From positions 124,001 to 188,000 of the forward strand of contig JAHQRK010000043.1 in NCBI GenBank assembly GCA_019828595.1: a DNA stretch of 64,000 nucleotides, in the 5' to 3' direction. The first letter of the stretch is position 1; each line of letters opens with the position of its first letter. The notes beneath the pieces were generated by a model. That model was not told the DNA's origin. It saw only the letters and a list, made by a program, of their open reading frames with translations, and did not search any database. Below are positions 30,819-42,067 of the stretch, piece by piece. The DNA comes from Aphanomyces cochlioides. Its lineage: Eukaryota; Oomycota; Saprolegniomycetes; Saprolegniales; Verrucalvaceae. The position numbers were made by a program, and so were the translations under genes.

Positions 30819-33330
30819 TTAAATGAGTTGTATTAACCTTATTTTTGAGCAAAGGCCCTAATGACTTACTAATTTGCCTCGTACTGTATAAATAGAACTT
30901 GGAAAACAGAATATGGCAAAGTGGTCATTGAACAGGAGATGAAGTGGTGAGCCGTCAGCTCACTCATGAAACGACGCTGTCAGGAATGGCGTGTTGACGT
31001 AACCAGGGGTCCGAAGATAGATGCTTGAGCACATTGAATACCTTGGTGTATCCCTTCTTGAGAGGGAGATCAACCAGGAGCTGTTGTAGATGTAGCTTGA
31101 TCAAAGAGGCAGCATGAATGGCAACTTCCATCGGACTCTTCGCTGTGAGGTCGGGTCGAAAGGTGCGATCGGCACGTTGGAGCCATATTTGATAATACAC
31201 GCAGGCTCGGACAATCGGCCAGATCTTCAGATAGCCACGGATGTAGTATCCATCGGACGGCTGGGGCGTCTCGTAGAACATTTCCAGACACGTGGACGGA
31301 AAGGAACACTCGAGCAGTCGCTGGATCGCCTTGAAGAAATACCAAACAGATTGACCATATCCACAAGAGAACAGGAAATGCTCGTACGTCTCATTGACAC
31401 GACAGAAGACACACGTCGGCTTGGGGTCTTGGTACTGAAACAGATATTGCATGGCGTTGGCGCGGAGAAGGGTCTTGAAAATGAACTCTCCATATCGAGG
31501 GAGGATGTGGTCGGGTTGGAGGAAGGCGGCAAGTTGGGTAAGGCGCTTGGGGTCTTCGTAAAAGTTGGATGGCAGGTTGAGATGCTTGGTAGGAAGAATG
31601 GACGAGCTGGCAGCTGGAGAAGCTCTGATCTTAGCCGATTTCGAAGTCGCAAACGCCAACAAGATCGGACTCGAGTCAGGGTGAATCATCCAGTGCCATT
31701 CCATCCATTCAGAGCTTGGCGTCGGCAAGTGGAACACGGGAGCATCCTCTTCAGAAACAATCTCAAACAATCGTGATAACTTGGTCACCAAGATTGAGAT
31801 CCATTGTTTCGTTGGAGGGACAAAATTGGCTTGGCGGCAGGCACGGTTGATTTTGTCGAACAAGATCGAAGCTGGCCAAACTCGCTGACACGGAGTCAAC
31901 AAATGCGACAACTTCGTGATGTGAAGCGAAGCCAATACATTGGCTTGGTCTTGCGTCGATGTAGAGCACTGATCGTATAGGTCTTCGAGTCCAGGCAGAT
32001 ACGAGTTGTGCCAAAGGGGAACATCCAAAGATGAGATGTGATTTGGACAGCCGTACGGAGTCCAGCGGGATTCAAACCAGCTACTCAATAAGGCTTTCCA
32101 CATTGGAGTGATATTGGGATTCTTGTACAGTTGTCTGATGAATGCAGAAGAGCCATTTGCCAAGAGGAGATCTCGGGGGGAACCCCATGGATGAAAAGCC
32201 TTCTCGAGGAGAGTATAGCCCGGCGTAATCCAGGCGGACATGGCAGACTTGCGGGGTGGGGTGGTGATGGCTTGAATGCATCTGATCATGACAGAGCGGT
32301 TGTGTTGTTGCCATAAAGCAAGTGCATGGTGCAGGCCTAAGCCACCGGACTTCTTCGGCATGAATAGGATCTCCTTTTTGATCAAACGGAGGCCATGGAC
32401 AGAGGAGGATGGGTTGATTTCTTCACCATGCATAAATTGAAGCATGGCCTTGTCGATCTTTTTGGCCAGGTCTTTGTCGGCAGGGACAAAAGCCAGTTGG
32501 TACCATAACACAGGCAGACATATGCTGTGCAGGATAGTGACTTTTCCGGCCATGGTTCGAGCCTTGTAGAGCCACAAAGACAAGCGAGCCACAAACTTCT
32601 CAAACACGTAATTGAAACGTGCCAATGGAGAAAGATTGGGCGCAACCAAGATACCAAGAGCCTTCACGGGACTGTCGGAAGTAACTTGTAGTGAGGCAAG
32701 GTTCCCATTCAACTGGCTGTAGGTCAGAATTTGGGTCTTGTCTACGTTGAGTCGGAAACCAGACTTGTCGCAAAAGGTTTGAACCAATGCAAGCTGCCGG
32801 TGGAGGCACGTCTCATTTGCCGCATAGAGTTGCGAGTCGTCGGCAAAGTAACTCCCAGTGTGGTAGCGATCCCCACACTTGATGCCATAGTTGGAGTGTT
32901 GCCGTAGGAGTTGGCACATCGGTTCCAAAGCGATCACAAACAGAAGTGGCGACAGTGGATCACCTTGCAACACACCGCGTGAGATGTGAACTGGCTTGGA
33001 CAAGAAGCCGTTCACCAAGATGCGAGACTTGCGGCCCGAGTACAGTACGCGAACCATGTCAACAAAGGTTTCGGGAAAGCCATAGTGACGGAGGACGCGG
33101 AGCAAGTACGCGTGGTCCACGCGATCAAAAGCTTTCTCAAAGTCAAGCAGTGCCACCATCGAGGACGGACTGTGTAGTTTGATGTGGTGCAGCATGTCAT
33201 CCAGTCGTGCAATATTGGTTTGGATATTGCTTCGACGGATAAAGCCTTGCTGGTCCGGGTGGATGATGTGTCGAATGTGGCGCTGGAGTCGATAAGCCAG
33301 AATACTCGTCAGGATTTTCACATCCGTGTT
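30819..33330 (-). mobile_element. 5'-truncated LINE copy D (2,512 bp), duplicate of C
   Basis: Same truncation point, length and target-site duplication as copy C, 7,709 bp to the right. The left flank lacks the single-A-deletion variant seen 329 bp from B and C, so the flanking satellite has been reshuffled since the duplication. Confidence 0.95.
30964..33330 (-). pseudogene. ORF2 3' portion of LINE D, fused in frame to satellite
   Basis: As in copy C, the RT from NTDVKIL onward plus the thumb and CCHC finger is retained without an endonuclease, and the frame runs on into satellite to 33492 (842 aa in total). It has GDPLSP in motif B, unlike C. C and D share PAASSS, LLAFATSK and the PQPSDGY stretch, confirming common descent. 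Confidence 0.85.
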
Positions 33331-33789
33331 GAGTGGGTATCTCGATGGGGTCGAGATGTGCATGTGGCACGTGGGTACCAAAAGTGGAGAAAAAGTGGCA
33401 TCGAGATGCATTTTGTGGGGTATGATTGGGACTATCGCGTGTTGATTTCGGACCAAGTTGATGCTTGGTCGTCCACCACACGAGCATGACACCTTTCAAA
33501 CATGCCAGACGTGGCGAGTGGGTATCTCGATGGGGTCGAGATGTGCATGTGGCACGTGGGTACCAAAAGTGGAGAAAAAGTGGCATCGAGATGCATTTTG
33601 TGGGGTATGATTGGGACTATCGCGTGTTGATTTCGGACCAAGTTGATGCTTGGTCGTCCACCACACGAGCATGACACCTTTCAAACATGCCAGACGTGGC
33701 GAGTGGGTATCTCGATGGGGTCGAGATGTGCATGTGGCACGTGGGTACCAAAAGTGGAGAAAAAGTGGCATCGAGATGCATTTTGTGGG
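33331..33789 (+). repeat. 185-bp satellite array 5 (about 2.5 monomers)
   Basis: Short satellite spacer between truncated LINE D and full-length LINE E. It begins with the right target-site duplication of D (33331-33348) and ends with the left one of E (33777-33789). Confidence 0.95.
33777..33789. repeat. Target-site duplication of LINE E (left copy)
   Basis: TGCATTTTGTGGG (13 bp), repeated exactly at 41170-41182 across the 7,380-bp element. Confidence 0.92.
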
Positions 33790-33935
33790 TTAAATGAGTT
33801 GTATTAACCTTATTTTTGAGCAAAGGCCCTAATGACTTACTAATTTGCCTCGTACTGTATAAATAGAATTTGGAAAACAGAATATGGCAAAGTGGTCATT
33901 GAACAGGAGATGAAGTGAGTGAGCCGTCAGCTCAC

Positions 33936-36900
33936 TCATGAAACGACGCTGTCAGGAATGGCGTGTTGACGTAACCAGGGGTCCGAAGATAGATGCTTGA
34001 GCACATTGAATACCTTGGTGTATCCCTTCTTGAGAGGGAGATCAACCAGGAGCTGTTGTAGATGTAGCTTGATCAAAGAGGCAGCATGAATGGCAACTTC
34101 CATCGGACTCTTCGCTGTGAGGTCGGGTCGAAAGGTGCGATCGGCACGTTGGAGCCATATTTGATAATACACGCAGGCTCGGACAATCGGCCAGATCTTC
34201 AGATAGCCACGGATGTAGTATCCATCGGACGGCTTGGGCGTCTCGTAGAACATTTCCAGACACGTGGACGGAAAGGAACACTCGAGCAGTCGCTGGATCG
34301 CCTTGAAGAAATACCAAACAGATTGACCATATCCACAAGAGAACAGGAAATGCTCGTACGTCTCATTGACACGACAGAAGACACACGTCGGCTTGGGGTC
34401 TTGGTACTGAAACAGATATTGCATGGCGTTGGCGCGGAGAAGGGTCTTGAAAATGAACTCTCCATATCGAGGGAGAATGTGGTCGGGTTGGAGGAAGGCG
34501 GCAAGTTGGGTAAGGCGCTTGGGGTCTTCATAAAAGTTGGATGGCAGGTTGAGATGCTTGGTAGGAAGAATGGACGAGCTGACAGCTGGAGAAGCTCTGA
34601 TCTTAGCCGATTTCGAAGTCGCAAACGCCAACAAGATCGGACTCGAGTCAGGGTGAATCATCCAGTGCCATTCCATCCATTCAGAGCTTGGCGTCGGCAA
34701 GTGGAACACGGGAGCATCCTCTTCAGAAACAATCTCAAACAATCGTGATAACTTGGTCACCAAGATTGAGATCCATTGTTTCGTTGGAGGGACAAAATTG
34801 GCTTGGCGGCAGGCACGGTTGATTTTGTCGAACAAGATCGAAGCTGGCCAAACTCGCTGACACGGAGTCAACAAATGCGACAACTTCGTGATGTGAAGCG
34901 AAGCCAATACATTGGCTTGGTCTTGCGTCGATGTAGAGCACTGATCGTATAGGTCTTCGAGTCCAGGCAGATACGAGTTGTGCCAAAGGGGAACATCCAA
35001 AGATGAGATGTGATTTGGACAGCCGTACGGAGTCCAGCGGGATTCAAACCAGCTACTCAATAAGGCTTTCCACATTGGAGTGATATTGGGATTCTTGTAC
35101 AGTTGTCTGATGAATGCAGAAGAGCCATTTGCCAAGAGGAGATCTCGGGGGGAACCCCATGGATGAAAAGCCTTCTCGAGGAGAGTATAGCCCGGCGTAA
35201 TCCAGGCGGACATGGCAGACTTGCGGGGTGGGGTGGTGATGGCTTGAATGCATCTGATCATGACAGAGCGGTTGTGTTGTTGCCATAAAGCAAGTGCATG
35301 GTGCAGGCCTAAGCCACCGGACTTCTTCGGCATGAATAGGATCTCCTTTTTGATCAAACGGAGGCCATGGACAGAGGAGGATGGGTTGATTTCTTCACCA
35401 TGCATAAATTGAAGCATGGCCTTGTCGATCTTTTTGGCCAGGTCTTTGTCGGCAGGGACAAAAGCCAGTTGGTACCATAACACAGGCAGACATATGCTGT
35501 GCAGGATAGTGACTTTTCCGGCCATGGTTCGAGCCTTGTAGAGCCACAAAGACAAGCGAGCCACAAACTTCTCAAACACGTAATTGAAACGTGCCAATGG
35601 AGAAAGATTGGGCGCAACCAAGATACCAAGAGCCTTCACAGGACTGTCGGAAGTAACTTGTAGTGAGGCAAGGTTCCCATTCAACTGGCTGTAGGTCAGA
35701 ATTTGGGTCTTGTCTACGTTGAGTCGGAAACCAGACTTGTCGCAAAAGGTTTGAACCAATGCAAGCTGCCGGTGGAGGCACGTCTCATTTGCCGCATAGA
35801 GTTGCGAGTCGTCGGCAAAGTAACTCCCAGTGTGGTAGCGATCCCCACACTTGATGCCATAGTTGGAGTGTTGCCGTAGGAGTTGGCACATCGGTTCCAA
35901 AGCGATCACAAACAGAAGTGGCGACAGTGGATCACCTTGCAACACACCGCGTGAGATGTGAACTGGCTTGGACAAGAAGCCGTTCACCAAGATGCGAGAC
36001 TTGCGGCCCGAGTACAGTACGCGAACCATGTCAACAAAGGTTTCGGGAAAGCCATAGTGACGGAGGACGCGGAGCAAGTACGCGTGGTCCACGCGATCAA
36101 AAGCTTTCTCAAAGTCAAGCAGTGCCACCATCGAGGACGGACTGTGTAGTTTGATGTGGTGCAGCATGTCATCCAGTCGTGCAATATTGGTTTGGATATT
36201 GCTTCGACGGATAAAGCCTTGCTGGTCCGGGTGGATGATGTGTCGAATGTGGCGCTGGAGTCGATAAGCCAGAATACTCGTCAGGATTTTCACATCCGTG
36301 TTGAGTAGGCTAATGGGCCGATAGTTCTTGGCTTGTGACTTGGGGCCTTTCTTGTGCAGCAACACCAGCGTACTGACAAGTTGCATGGGAGTCAAGCGAG
36401 GGTGAGAATGGAGCTGGTGTGTGAATAGCAGCTCCAATACCAACGACCACTTGTGAGGTGCAAGTTTGAGGACTTCGAATGGCAGAGCGTTGGGACCTGG
36501 CGCTGAGTTCGAACTGCTGTGTCGAATAGCATGATAGAACTCGTTGGCGCGCAAGGGAGCCGACAGCTCTTTCTGGGCTTGCTCTGGCAGTTGCTTGTGT
36601 CGAGTCAATGGGGTCAGAAATGACGACACTTCGTCTCCAGATCGCTGCACCTCGGGAGCTGCAAACAAGTCCTTGTAGTAGTCGACCAGGACGTCAGACA
36701 TGCCTTGTTGATTGGAGACAACATTTCCATTGACATCCACCAACTCTTTGAAGACTGTCTTCTTCAAGGGGGTAGGGACAGGGGACATGAAGTGGAACTT
36801 GGACGAGCGCTCTGCTTTGTACAAGTGAAGTTGGAACGCCTGGTCTTGACGAAACTGCTTGTCTCGATCTTGCAGCTCGTGAATTTGCTTTTGAAGGTCT

Positions 36901-37991
36901 CGCACTCGATCCACCAGCACTGAATCTTGACGCATGTTGGGGACTTGCAAAAGCGAAGCGATCTCGACAGCTAACTTCTTCAACGGCAGACGTTGTTTCT
37001 CCAATCGTTGAGAATGGAATTCTTTGAGTTGGGAGCGGATATCATTGACCAGCATGTCGTAGGCCTTGGAGATATTGTGGAATGTTGGAGACTTGTCCAA
37101 AAATCGATCCAGACATCCATGAACAATCTCGGCCGCTCGTGGCAGACGAAGTAGCCAAGTTGGAGCTTTCCATGATCCAGAGCCATGGCGCAATGTTTGA
37201 CGCTTTGTGATGATACGACAAGCCACGTGGTCAGCCTGTGGAACGTGTGGCATGTGCGTCGCCTTCCAATGACGAAGACCCGCCAAGGTGGACGAACAAA
37301 AGATGTAGTCGAGTCGGTTGGTGAGTGTGGGACTTGTGAAGGTTCTTGCCACGGGGTTTTGACGGCGAAACAGATCCACCAGAGACAAACTGTGCATCCA
37401 TTGTTCCAGTTGAAGGGTGCCGGCCATGGTGGAGGTACTGGGTCTCAACGAATCCAAATCTTTGTTGAGAGTGCAGTTGAAATCTCCTCCAACAATGTGG
37501 AGCGCATGTGGAGGAAAGTCGCGTGGCAATTCTTCGAAGTAACTTGCTCGTTGTTGGAAGGCTGCCGGCGCATAGATATTGTGGAGAACGACTGTCAGTG
37601 GACCCAGAGTACATCGCACTTGTAGATAACGACCACGAAGCACTGGGTTGTCATGAGGGACTTGAGTGGCGTTCTTCAAAGGAGAGTGAGGATGTATCAA
37701 CGTAGCCAGACCTCCAGTGGCTGGCGACGTGGATACTTCAGGGTAAATAGGCTCTTCAAAGAACAAAGAGCCTTCGTGGTTTGTGATGCGTTGCCAATGG
37801 AACGCAACACGGTCGTGGAGACTTGGCGTGCGGAAACGGGTTTCTTGGATAAAGGAAACGTCGTGAACACTTGATAGTTTGTCGAGGATGTACCGATGAC
37901 TGTTGGAGAAGCCATTGGTGTTGAGGGAGATGATTTGTGGGTCCCAGTCCACGAGTTCAGTTGGGACATCGGAGAAGTTGTTGTCACTCAT
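33936..37991 (-). CDS. LINE ORF2: endonuclease-reverse transcriptase, copy E (intact)
   Basis: A 1,351-aa ORF2. The AP-like endonuclease shows LNTNG, QET, GDFN, LDYIF and ADHVA. The RT shows SAPGPN, NYRPISLLN, DFEKAFDRVD, GVLQGDPLSP and YFADDS. The CX2CX7HX4C finger lies near residue 1205. The ATG at 37991 follows an in-frame GTG. Because this copy is complete, it is the best single representative of the family's enzyme. Small differences from A include AYDMLVND, LLAFATSK and the HAIPDSVVS end, mostly shared with G. Confidence 0.95.
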   Translation of the reverse strand: MSDNNFSDVPTELVDWDPQIISLNTNGFSNSHRYILDKLSSVHDVSFIQETRFRTPSLHDRVAFHWQRITNHEGSLFFEEPIYPEVSTSPATGGLATLIHPHSPLKNATQVPHDNPVLRGRYLQVRCTLGPLTVVLHNIYAPAAFQQRASYFEELPRDFPPHALHIVGGDFNCTLNKDLDSLRPSTSTMAGTLQLEQWMHSLSLVDLFRRQNPVARTFTSPTLTNRLDYIFCSSTLAGLRHWKATHMPHVPQADHVACRIITKRQTLRHGSGSWKAPTWLLRLPRAAEIVHGCLDRFLDKSPTFHNISKAYDMLVNDIRSQLKEFHSQRLEKQRLPLKKLAVEIASLLQVPNMRQDSVLVDRVRDLQKQIHELQDRDKQFRQDQAFQLHLYKAERSSKFHFMSPVPTPLKKTVFKELVDVNGNVVSNQQGMSDVLVDYYKDLFAAPEVQRSGDEVSSFLTPLTRHKQLPEQAQKELSAPLRANEFYHAIRHSSSNSAPGPNALPFEVLKLAPHKWSLVLELLFTHQLHSHPRLTPMQLVSTLVLLHKKGPKSQAKNYRPISLLNTDVKILTSILAYRLQRHIRHIIHPDQQGFIRRSNIQTNIARLDDMLHHIKLHSPSSMVALLDFEKAFDRVDHAYLLRVLRHYGFPETFVDMVRVLYSGRKSRILVNGFLSKPVHISRGVLQGDPLSPLLFVIALEPMCQLLRQHSNYGIKCGDRYHTGSYFADDSQLYAANETCLHRQLALVQTFCDKSGFRLNVDKTQILTYSQLNGNLASLQVTSDSPVKALGILVAPNLSPLARFNYVFEKFVARLSLWLYKARTMAGKVTILHSICLPVLWYQLAFVPADKDLAKKIDKAMLQFMHGEEINPSSSVHGLRLIKKEILFMPKKSGGLGLHHALALWQQHNRSVMIRCIQAITTPPRKSAMSAWITPGYTLLEKAFHPWGSPRDLLLANGSSAFIRQLYKNPNITPMWKALLSSWFESRWTPYGCPNHISSLDVPLWHNSYLPGLEDLYDQCSTSTQDQANVLASLHITKLSHLLTPCQRVWPASILFDKINRACRQANFVPPTKQWISILVTKLSRLFEIVSEEDAPVFHLPTPSSEWMEWHWMIHPDSSPILLAFATSKSAKIRASPAVSSSILPTKHLNLPSNFYEDPKRLTQLAAFLQPDHILPRYGEFIFKTLLRANAMQYLFQYQDPKPTCVFCRVNETYEHFLFSCGYGQSVWYFFKAIQRLLECSFPSTCLEMFYETPKPSDGYYIRGYLKIWPIVRACVYYQIWLQRADRTFRPDLTAKSPMEVAIHAASLIKLHLQQLLVDLPLKKGYTKVFNVLKHLSSDPWLRQHAIPDSVVS

Positions 37992-38069
37992 CACGAGTAC
38001 AGATGAAAATGAGTAGAATGGAGGGGTCAGAGGGGAGGTTGAAATGGATTGAAGCAGGGGATAGAAGCC

Positions 38070-41000
38070 TTAGAGTTGATCGTCCTCCAAATCGAGGGGA
38101 TCAATTTCGTCGGCGTTCATGGAGTGGTGAGCTTTGCTGCAGAGCTCGTCGATGTGGTAATTGTTGGTGATGCTTTTGAGCATCGAGATGGCCGACAAGA
38201 CGGGAGCCGGCAAAGTGAACTTCTCGAGATTGTCGCTGAAGTTTTCGATCAAAGCAAACAGCGACCAGTCAGTCAAGCAGTTGGTGTCAGGCAATCTTGT
38301 TGCTTCTTGGTTCAATAGAACAGTCAGTGCCTCCGAGTTTGTGTAGAGGTCTGGGGCCCGATTTGAGAGGAATAAGTCAATCGTAGCAAGTGCAAAGAGG
38401 ATGCGCTTGATCTCTGGTATGTCCGTGGTCAATTCTTCCAAGATTTCTGACGGGTGAATCTTGTATTGAGCCATGAAGTTGACGTGATGTTTGTAGTTGT
38501 GAGGCTTGCCTTGAGCTTTTAACAAAGCCATCTTGCGCTCAATAGTCTTGGTTGCAACAAGTGACTGAAACAAACTGAGGTCTTCATCTTGTGCGTACAT
38601 AGCATGTGCAACGAGCTGAGGATCATCTCGCAAAATGCGTTGACATTCGGTGATACTGCCTTCGACTTTCTTGTCTCGAATGATCTTCTTCGCCAATTCG
38701 AGGTGGGCTGCAGCAGACTTGTTAAGTCGTTGTTTCTTCGCTTTGCCTTTGGTCTTTTTCGGGCGTGGCGCACTTGAATCTTCCAATACAATTCGAGGCA
38801 CTGCAAAGTCTTCAAACGAGAGTTCCACGTCGTCTTCTTCGAGGATATGAAAACGGTTGGATGTCGGCAGGGGATCCAAACGTGGGGACGAAGGCAAAGT
38901 ACGTTTTGGAGCTGGTCCAGACCGGTAGCCCGTTACCAATTGAAGGTCCAGCGAGTTCTTGGGCTGCTCACTTGGTGGAGCAAGAGCGGGCGATTCGTTG
39001 GTAGACATTTCCACATCTTCTTGTTGTTTGTCTTGTCCATTGTTGTTAGGGGGATCGCTGTCACCAGACATATCGACATCAGAGCCATGAGAAGGAGCTG
39101 TAGGCTGTGGTTGTTCATCTTGACGATCTCCAGATGCCTCAGTTGAGTCGGCCTTGCCTTCCGCATTTGTTCCAGGGTCTTGATCATGATCGTCTCCATC
39201 ATGTTCAGGTTCTTTTTCTCCTGACGGAGGAGATTTTGCCGCTGCCTTGGCCGCTTTTGCCTTCGCTTTTTCAGCCTTGGCCTCTGCACGTCGTGAAACA
39301 ATCGACGGAGGCAATGTCTTGTTCAGAGCAGCGATCTTGTGCTGAAACACGACGACAAAAGGCTGACCCGACGGATCCGTAATGGTGATTTCGCGTAGTG
39401 CGTCGCCGGATTTTGGCACCAGCACTGCAGGAGGCGCAGACGACTTGAAAATGACTCTCAAATGCGGCGACTTGATGTTCTGACCAGCAGTAGGGTTGAA
39501 TGCTGCTATCACTGACTTGGTCAATGCAGCCATTTTCTTGACAATCGCCTTGGCCATCGAAGGGTGACTGACCTTGTTGAACGTAACGTAGTAGTTGTTG
39601 CCATAACGCGAGTACTTGGGAACCAGGAAATCTTTGCCACCAAGTCGAAACGTTGTGCCTCCCATTTCCACGCACGTAGACAAGTTGTAACTTGAGATCA
39701 CAATGGTCTGTGGGTTCTTCTTGTGGATCAAAATGTTCGGAAATTTGGAGCCCCATAACGAACCAGGATTTTCCTTGACAAATTGATCGCAGATGACTTT
39801 TTCGGACCAGTCCTTGTAGGCTTCGCCCAACTTGACTGTGAGCTCGTACACTTGGGACTGGGGGGTGAGCAAAATGTTTTCAATGAAGGCGTCCATGTCA
39901 CCAGAGTCTTTGTAGAATGCGTCCGCCATGGCCTCGCATCGCGCAATATCGTCATCGGCAACAGCATGAGCACCAGTGTTGCGATGTTTTGCGCCTTTGG
40001 GAGCATTGCCTTGCTTGGAATCTTTCTTGGACGAAGCTGAATCCTTGCCGGGAGTCTTTTGCGTCCATGGATTGGCCTTTTCAGCGTTTTGTTGCTCTTG
40101 ATCGCCTTGTATTTTGTCTGCCGCGGAAGGAGGGTCAACAGCGCCATTTCCGTGAGCAACGGATTTGTCGACAATGTCTTGATTTGACTGGTCATTGTCT
40201 TTGTTTGTCGATTGTTCCTCTTGAATAACTTCTCCAGAAGTATCACACGGCTTCGCTTGGCCGTTAATGTCGCCTGACCCATCAACCTCCGAGTGAATTT
40301 GAGTATTTCCCTCGTCGGTTAAGGCTTCGGTTTCAGTAGAATCCTTCCCCTCGGCGTCTCCAGAGACCATATCCACGTCCTCTTGAGATTTTTCTTCTTC
40401 CTCTCCCGTTCTAGGAGGCTCAGCACAGGGGGCGACGCGGTTGGTGGCTGCTGGCTCAGTCCCATTGGTCACGAGAAAGGCCGGGGCCAGACCCCCAGTG
40501 ACAGGGGTAGAAGGGGAATCCATGCCATCCCCGCAGCACGGTGACTGGGGTACACCATTGCTCCGGCGAGAACCCAAATCGGGATACCGCCCCCGCCCCT
40601 CCGAAGAGGCCCCTGGGGGGAAGTAGACAGAACCGCAGGGTGTGCCCATAGGGGGGGCCCTCGTAGCCTCTAGGGCTGGCATGGACCCCGTTTTCTCGCC
40701 GCCTTCACTGGGGATCGACTCCAATTGGAGTCCAGGGAAGCAGCCACCACAGGCACAAGGCCCCAGTGGTTCGCCCTCCTGAGTGAGGGCTTCGCTAGAC
40801 AAGTTAACGACAGTGGTCTGGGGGTCAACCACTGACCCACTGAGGTTGACCCCCCCTGGAACTCCGGCGAGTGGAGCACCAGGTGAAGCGCTGGTGGAGC
40901 GAGACGCAGATTGGTCTCCAGAGACGCTGTTGGGGTCGAACTCGACCTCCACTTCGGCCCTAGGGTTAGGTGTAGAGACATTACTCACACCACTTCCGCC

Positions 41001-41108
41001 ATCCTGATTGGACGACGAAAGTGGGTGAGGTGATACAATACCTGGAATGATGGTGACTCCGTGAGTGTTGGTCTCACGGAGCTCGGAACAGCTGTTGGCG
41101 TTGGACAT
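38070..41108 (-). CDS. LINE ORF1 protein, copy E (intact)
   Basis: A 1,012-aa ORF1 product with the same layout as in copy A: disordered S/P/E/D-rich N-terminal third, central domain (residues about 385-600), A/K-rich basic helix, acidic linkers and a helical C-terminal domain. No zinc knuckle is evident. The ATG at 41108 has an A at -3. The TAA stop is in the same frame as ORF2, 78 nt ahead of it. The upstream frame is open into satellite (to 41255), so a satellite-initiated N-terminal extension of 49 codons is possible. Confidence 0.88.
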   Translation of the reverse strand: MSNANSCSELRETNTHGVTIIPGIVSPHPLSSSNQDGGSGVSNVSTPNPRAEVEVEFDPNSVSGDQSASRSTSASPGAPLAGVPGGVNLSGSVVDPQTTVVNLSSEALTQEGEPLGPCACGGCFPGLQLESIPSEGGEKTGSMPALEATRAPPMGTPCGSVYFPPGASSEGRGRYPDLGSRRSNGVPQSPCCGDGMDSPSTPVTGGLAPAFLVTNGTEPAATNRVAPCAEPPRTGEEEEKSQEDVDMVSGDAEGKDSTETEALTDEGNTQIHSEVDGSGDINGQAKPCDTSGEVIQEEQSTNKDNDQSNQDIVDKSVAHGNGAVDPPSAADKIQGDQEQQNAEKANPWTQKTPGKDSASSKKDSKQGNAPKGAKHRNTGAHAVADDDIARCEAMADAFYKDSGDMDAFIENILLTPQSQVYELTVKLGEAYKDWSEKVICDQFVKENPGSLWGSKFPNILIHKKNPQTIVISSYNLSTCVEMGGTTFRLGGKDFLVPKYSRYGNNYYVTFNKVSHPSMAKAIVKKMAALTKSVIAAFNPTAGQNIKSPHLRVIFKSSAPPAVLVPKSGDALREITITDPSGQPFVVVFQHKIAALNKTLPPSIVSRRAEAKAEKAKAKAAKAAAKSPPSGEKEPEHDGDDHDQDPGTNAEGKADSTEASGDRQDEQPQPTAPSHGSDVDMSGDSDPPNNNGQDKQQEDVEMSTNESPALAPPSEQPKNSLDLQLVTGYRSGPAPKRTLPSSPRLDPLPTSNRFHILEEDDVELSFEDFAVPRIVLEDSSAPRPKKTKGKAKKQRLNKSAAAHLELAKKIIRDKKVEGSITECQRILRDDPQLVAHAMYAQDEDLSLFQSLVATKTIERKMALLKAQGKPHNYKHHVNFMAQYKIHPSEILEELTTDIPEIKRILFALATIDLFLSNRAPDLYTNSEALTVLLNQEATRLPDTNCLTDWSLFALIENFSDNLEKFTLPAPVLSAISMLKSITNNYHIDELCSKAHHSMNADEIDPLDLEDDQL

Positions 41109-41169
41109 TTTGAGCGCGGCGGCACTTGATAACTTCTTGACTTGAGGGGTACGAGGCAAATTCGGAAGT

Positions 41170-41921
41170 TGCATTTTGTGGGGTATGATTGGGACTATCG
41201 CGTGTTGATTTCGGACCAAGTTGATGCTTGGTCGTCCACCACACGAGCATGACACCTTTCAAACATGCCAGACGTGGCGAGTGGGTATCTCGATGGGGTC
41301 GAGATGTGCATGTGGCACGTGGGTACCAAAAGTGGAGAAAAAGTGGCATCGAGATGCATTTTGTGGGGTATGATTGGGACTATCGCGTGTTGATTTCGGA
41401 CCAAGTTGATGCTTGGTCGTCCACCACACGAGCATGACACCTTTCAAACATGCCAGACGTGGCGAGTGGGTATCTCGATGGGGTCGAGATGTGCATGTGG
41501 CACGTGGGTACCAAAAGTGGAGAAAAAGTGGCATCGAGATGCATTTTGTGGGGTATGATTGGGACTATCGCGTGTTGATTTCGGACCAAGTTGATGCTTG
41601 GTCGTCCACCACACGAGCATGACACCTTTCAAACATGCCAGACGTGGCGAGTGGGTATCTCGATGGGGTCGAGATGTGCATGTGGCACGTGGGTACCAAA
41701 AGTGGAGAAAAAGTGGCATCGAGATGCATTTTGTGGGGTATGATTGGGACTATCGCGTGTTGATTTCGGACCAAGTTGATGCTTGGTCGTCCACCACACG
41801 AGCATGACACCTTTCAAACATGCCAGACGTGGCGAGTGGGTATCTCGATGGGGTCGAGATGTGCATGTGGCACGTGGGTACCAAAAGTGGAGAAAAAGTG
41901 GCATCGAGATGCATTTTGTGG
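41170..41921 (+). repeat. 185-bp satellite array 6 (about 4 monomers)
   Basis: Satellite between LINE E and LINE F. It starts with the right target-site duplication of E and ends with the left one of F. Both elements chose the same place in the monomer, about four monomers apart. Confidence 0.95.
41910..41921. repeat. Target-site duplication of LINE F (left copy)
   Basis: TGCATTTTGTGG (12 bp), repeated at 49302-49313. It is the same monomer site as LINE E but nicked one base earlier. Confidence 0.9.
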
Positions 41922-42067
41922 TTAAATGAGTTGTATTAACCTTATTTTTGAGCAAAGGCCCTAATGACTTACTAATTTGCCTCGTACTGTATAAATAGAA
42001 CTTGGAAAACAGAATATGGCAAAGTGGTCATTGAACAGGAAATGAAGTGGTGAGCCGTCATGCTCAC

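Larger units (their letters stand above)
33790..41169 (-). mobile_element. Full-length LINE copy E: both ORFs intact, perfect TSD (candidate active copy)
   Basis: 7,380 bp with both canonical termini and a clean 13-bp target-site duplication. Both ORFs are open and all recognisable catalytic motifs are present. The 3' junction cuts within TGGGG (TTTGTGGG^GTAT). It shares sub-family markers with copy G (TAGAATTTGG in the 3' UTR, NKDNDQ and VAHGNG in ORF1), yet G sits at a different site with its own duplication. E and G are therefore separate insertions from a recent common source. Confidence 0.95.
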
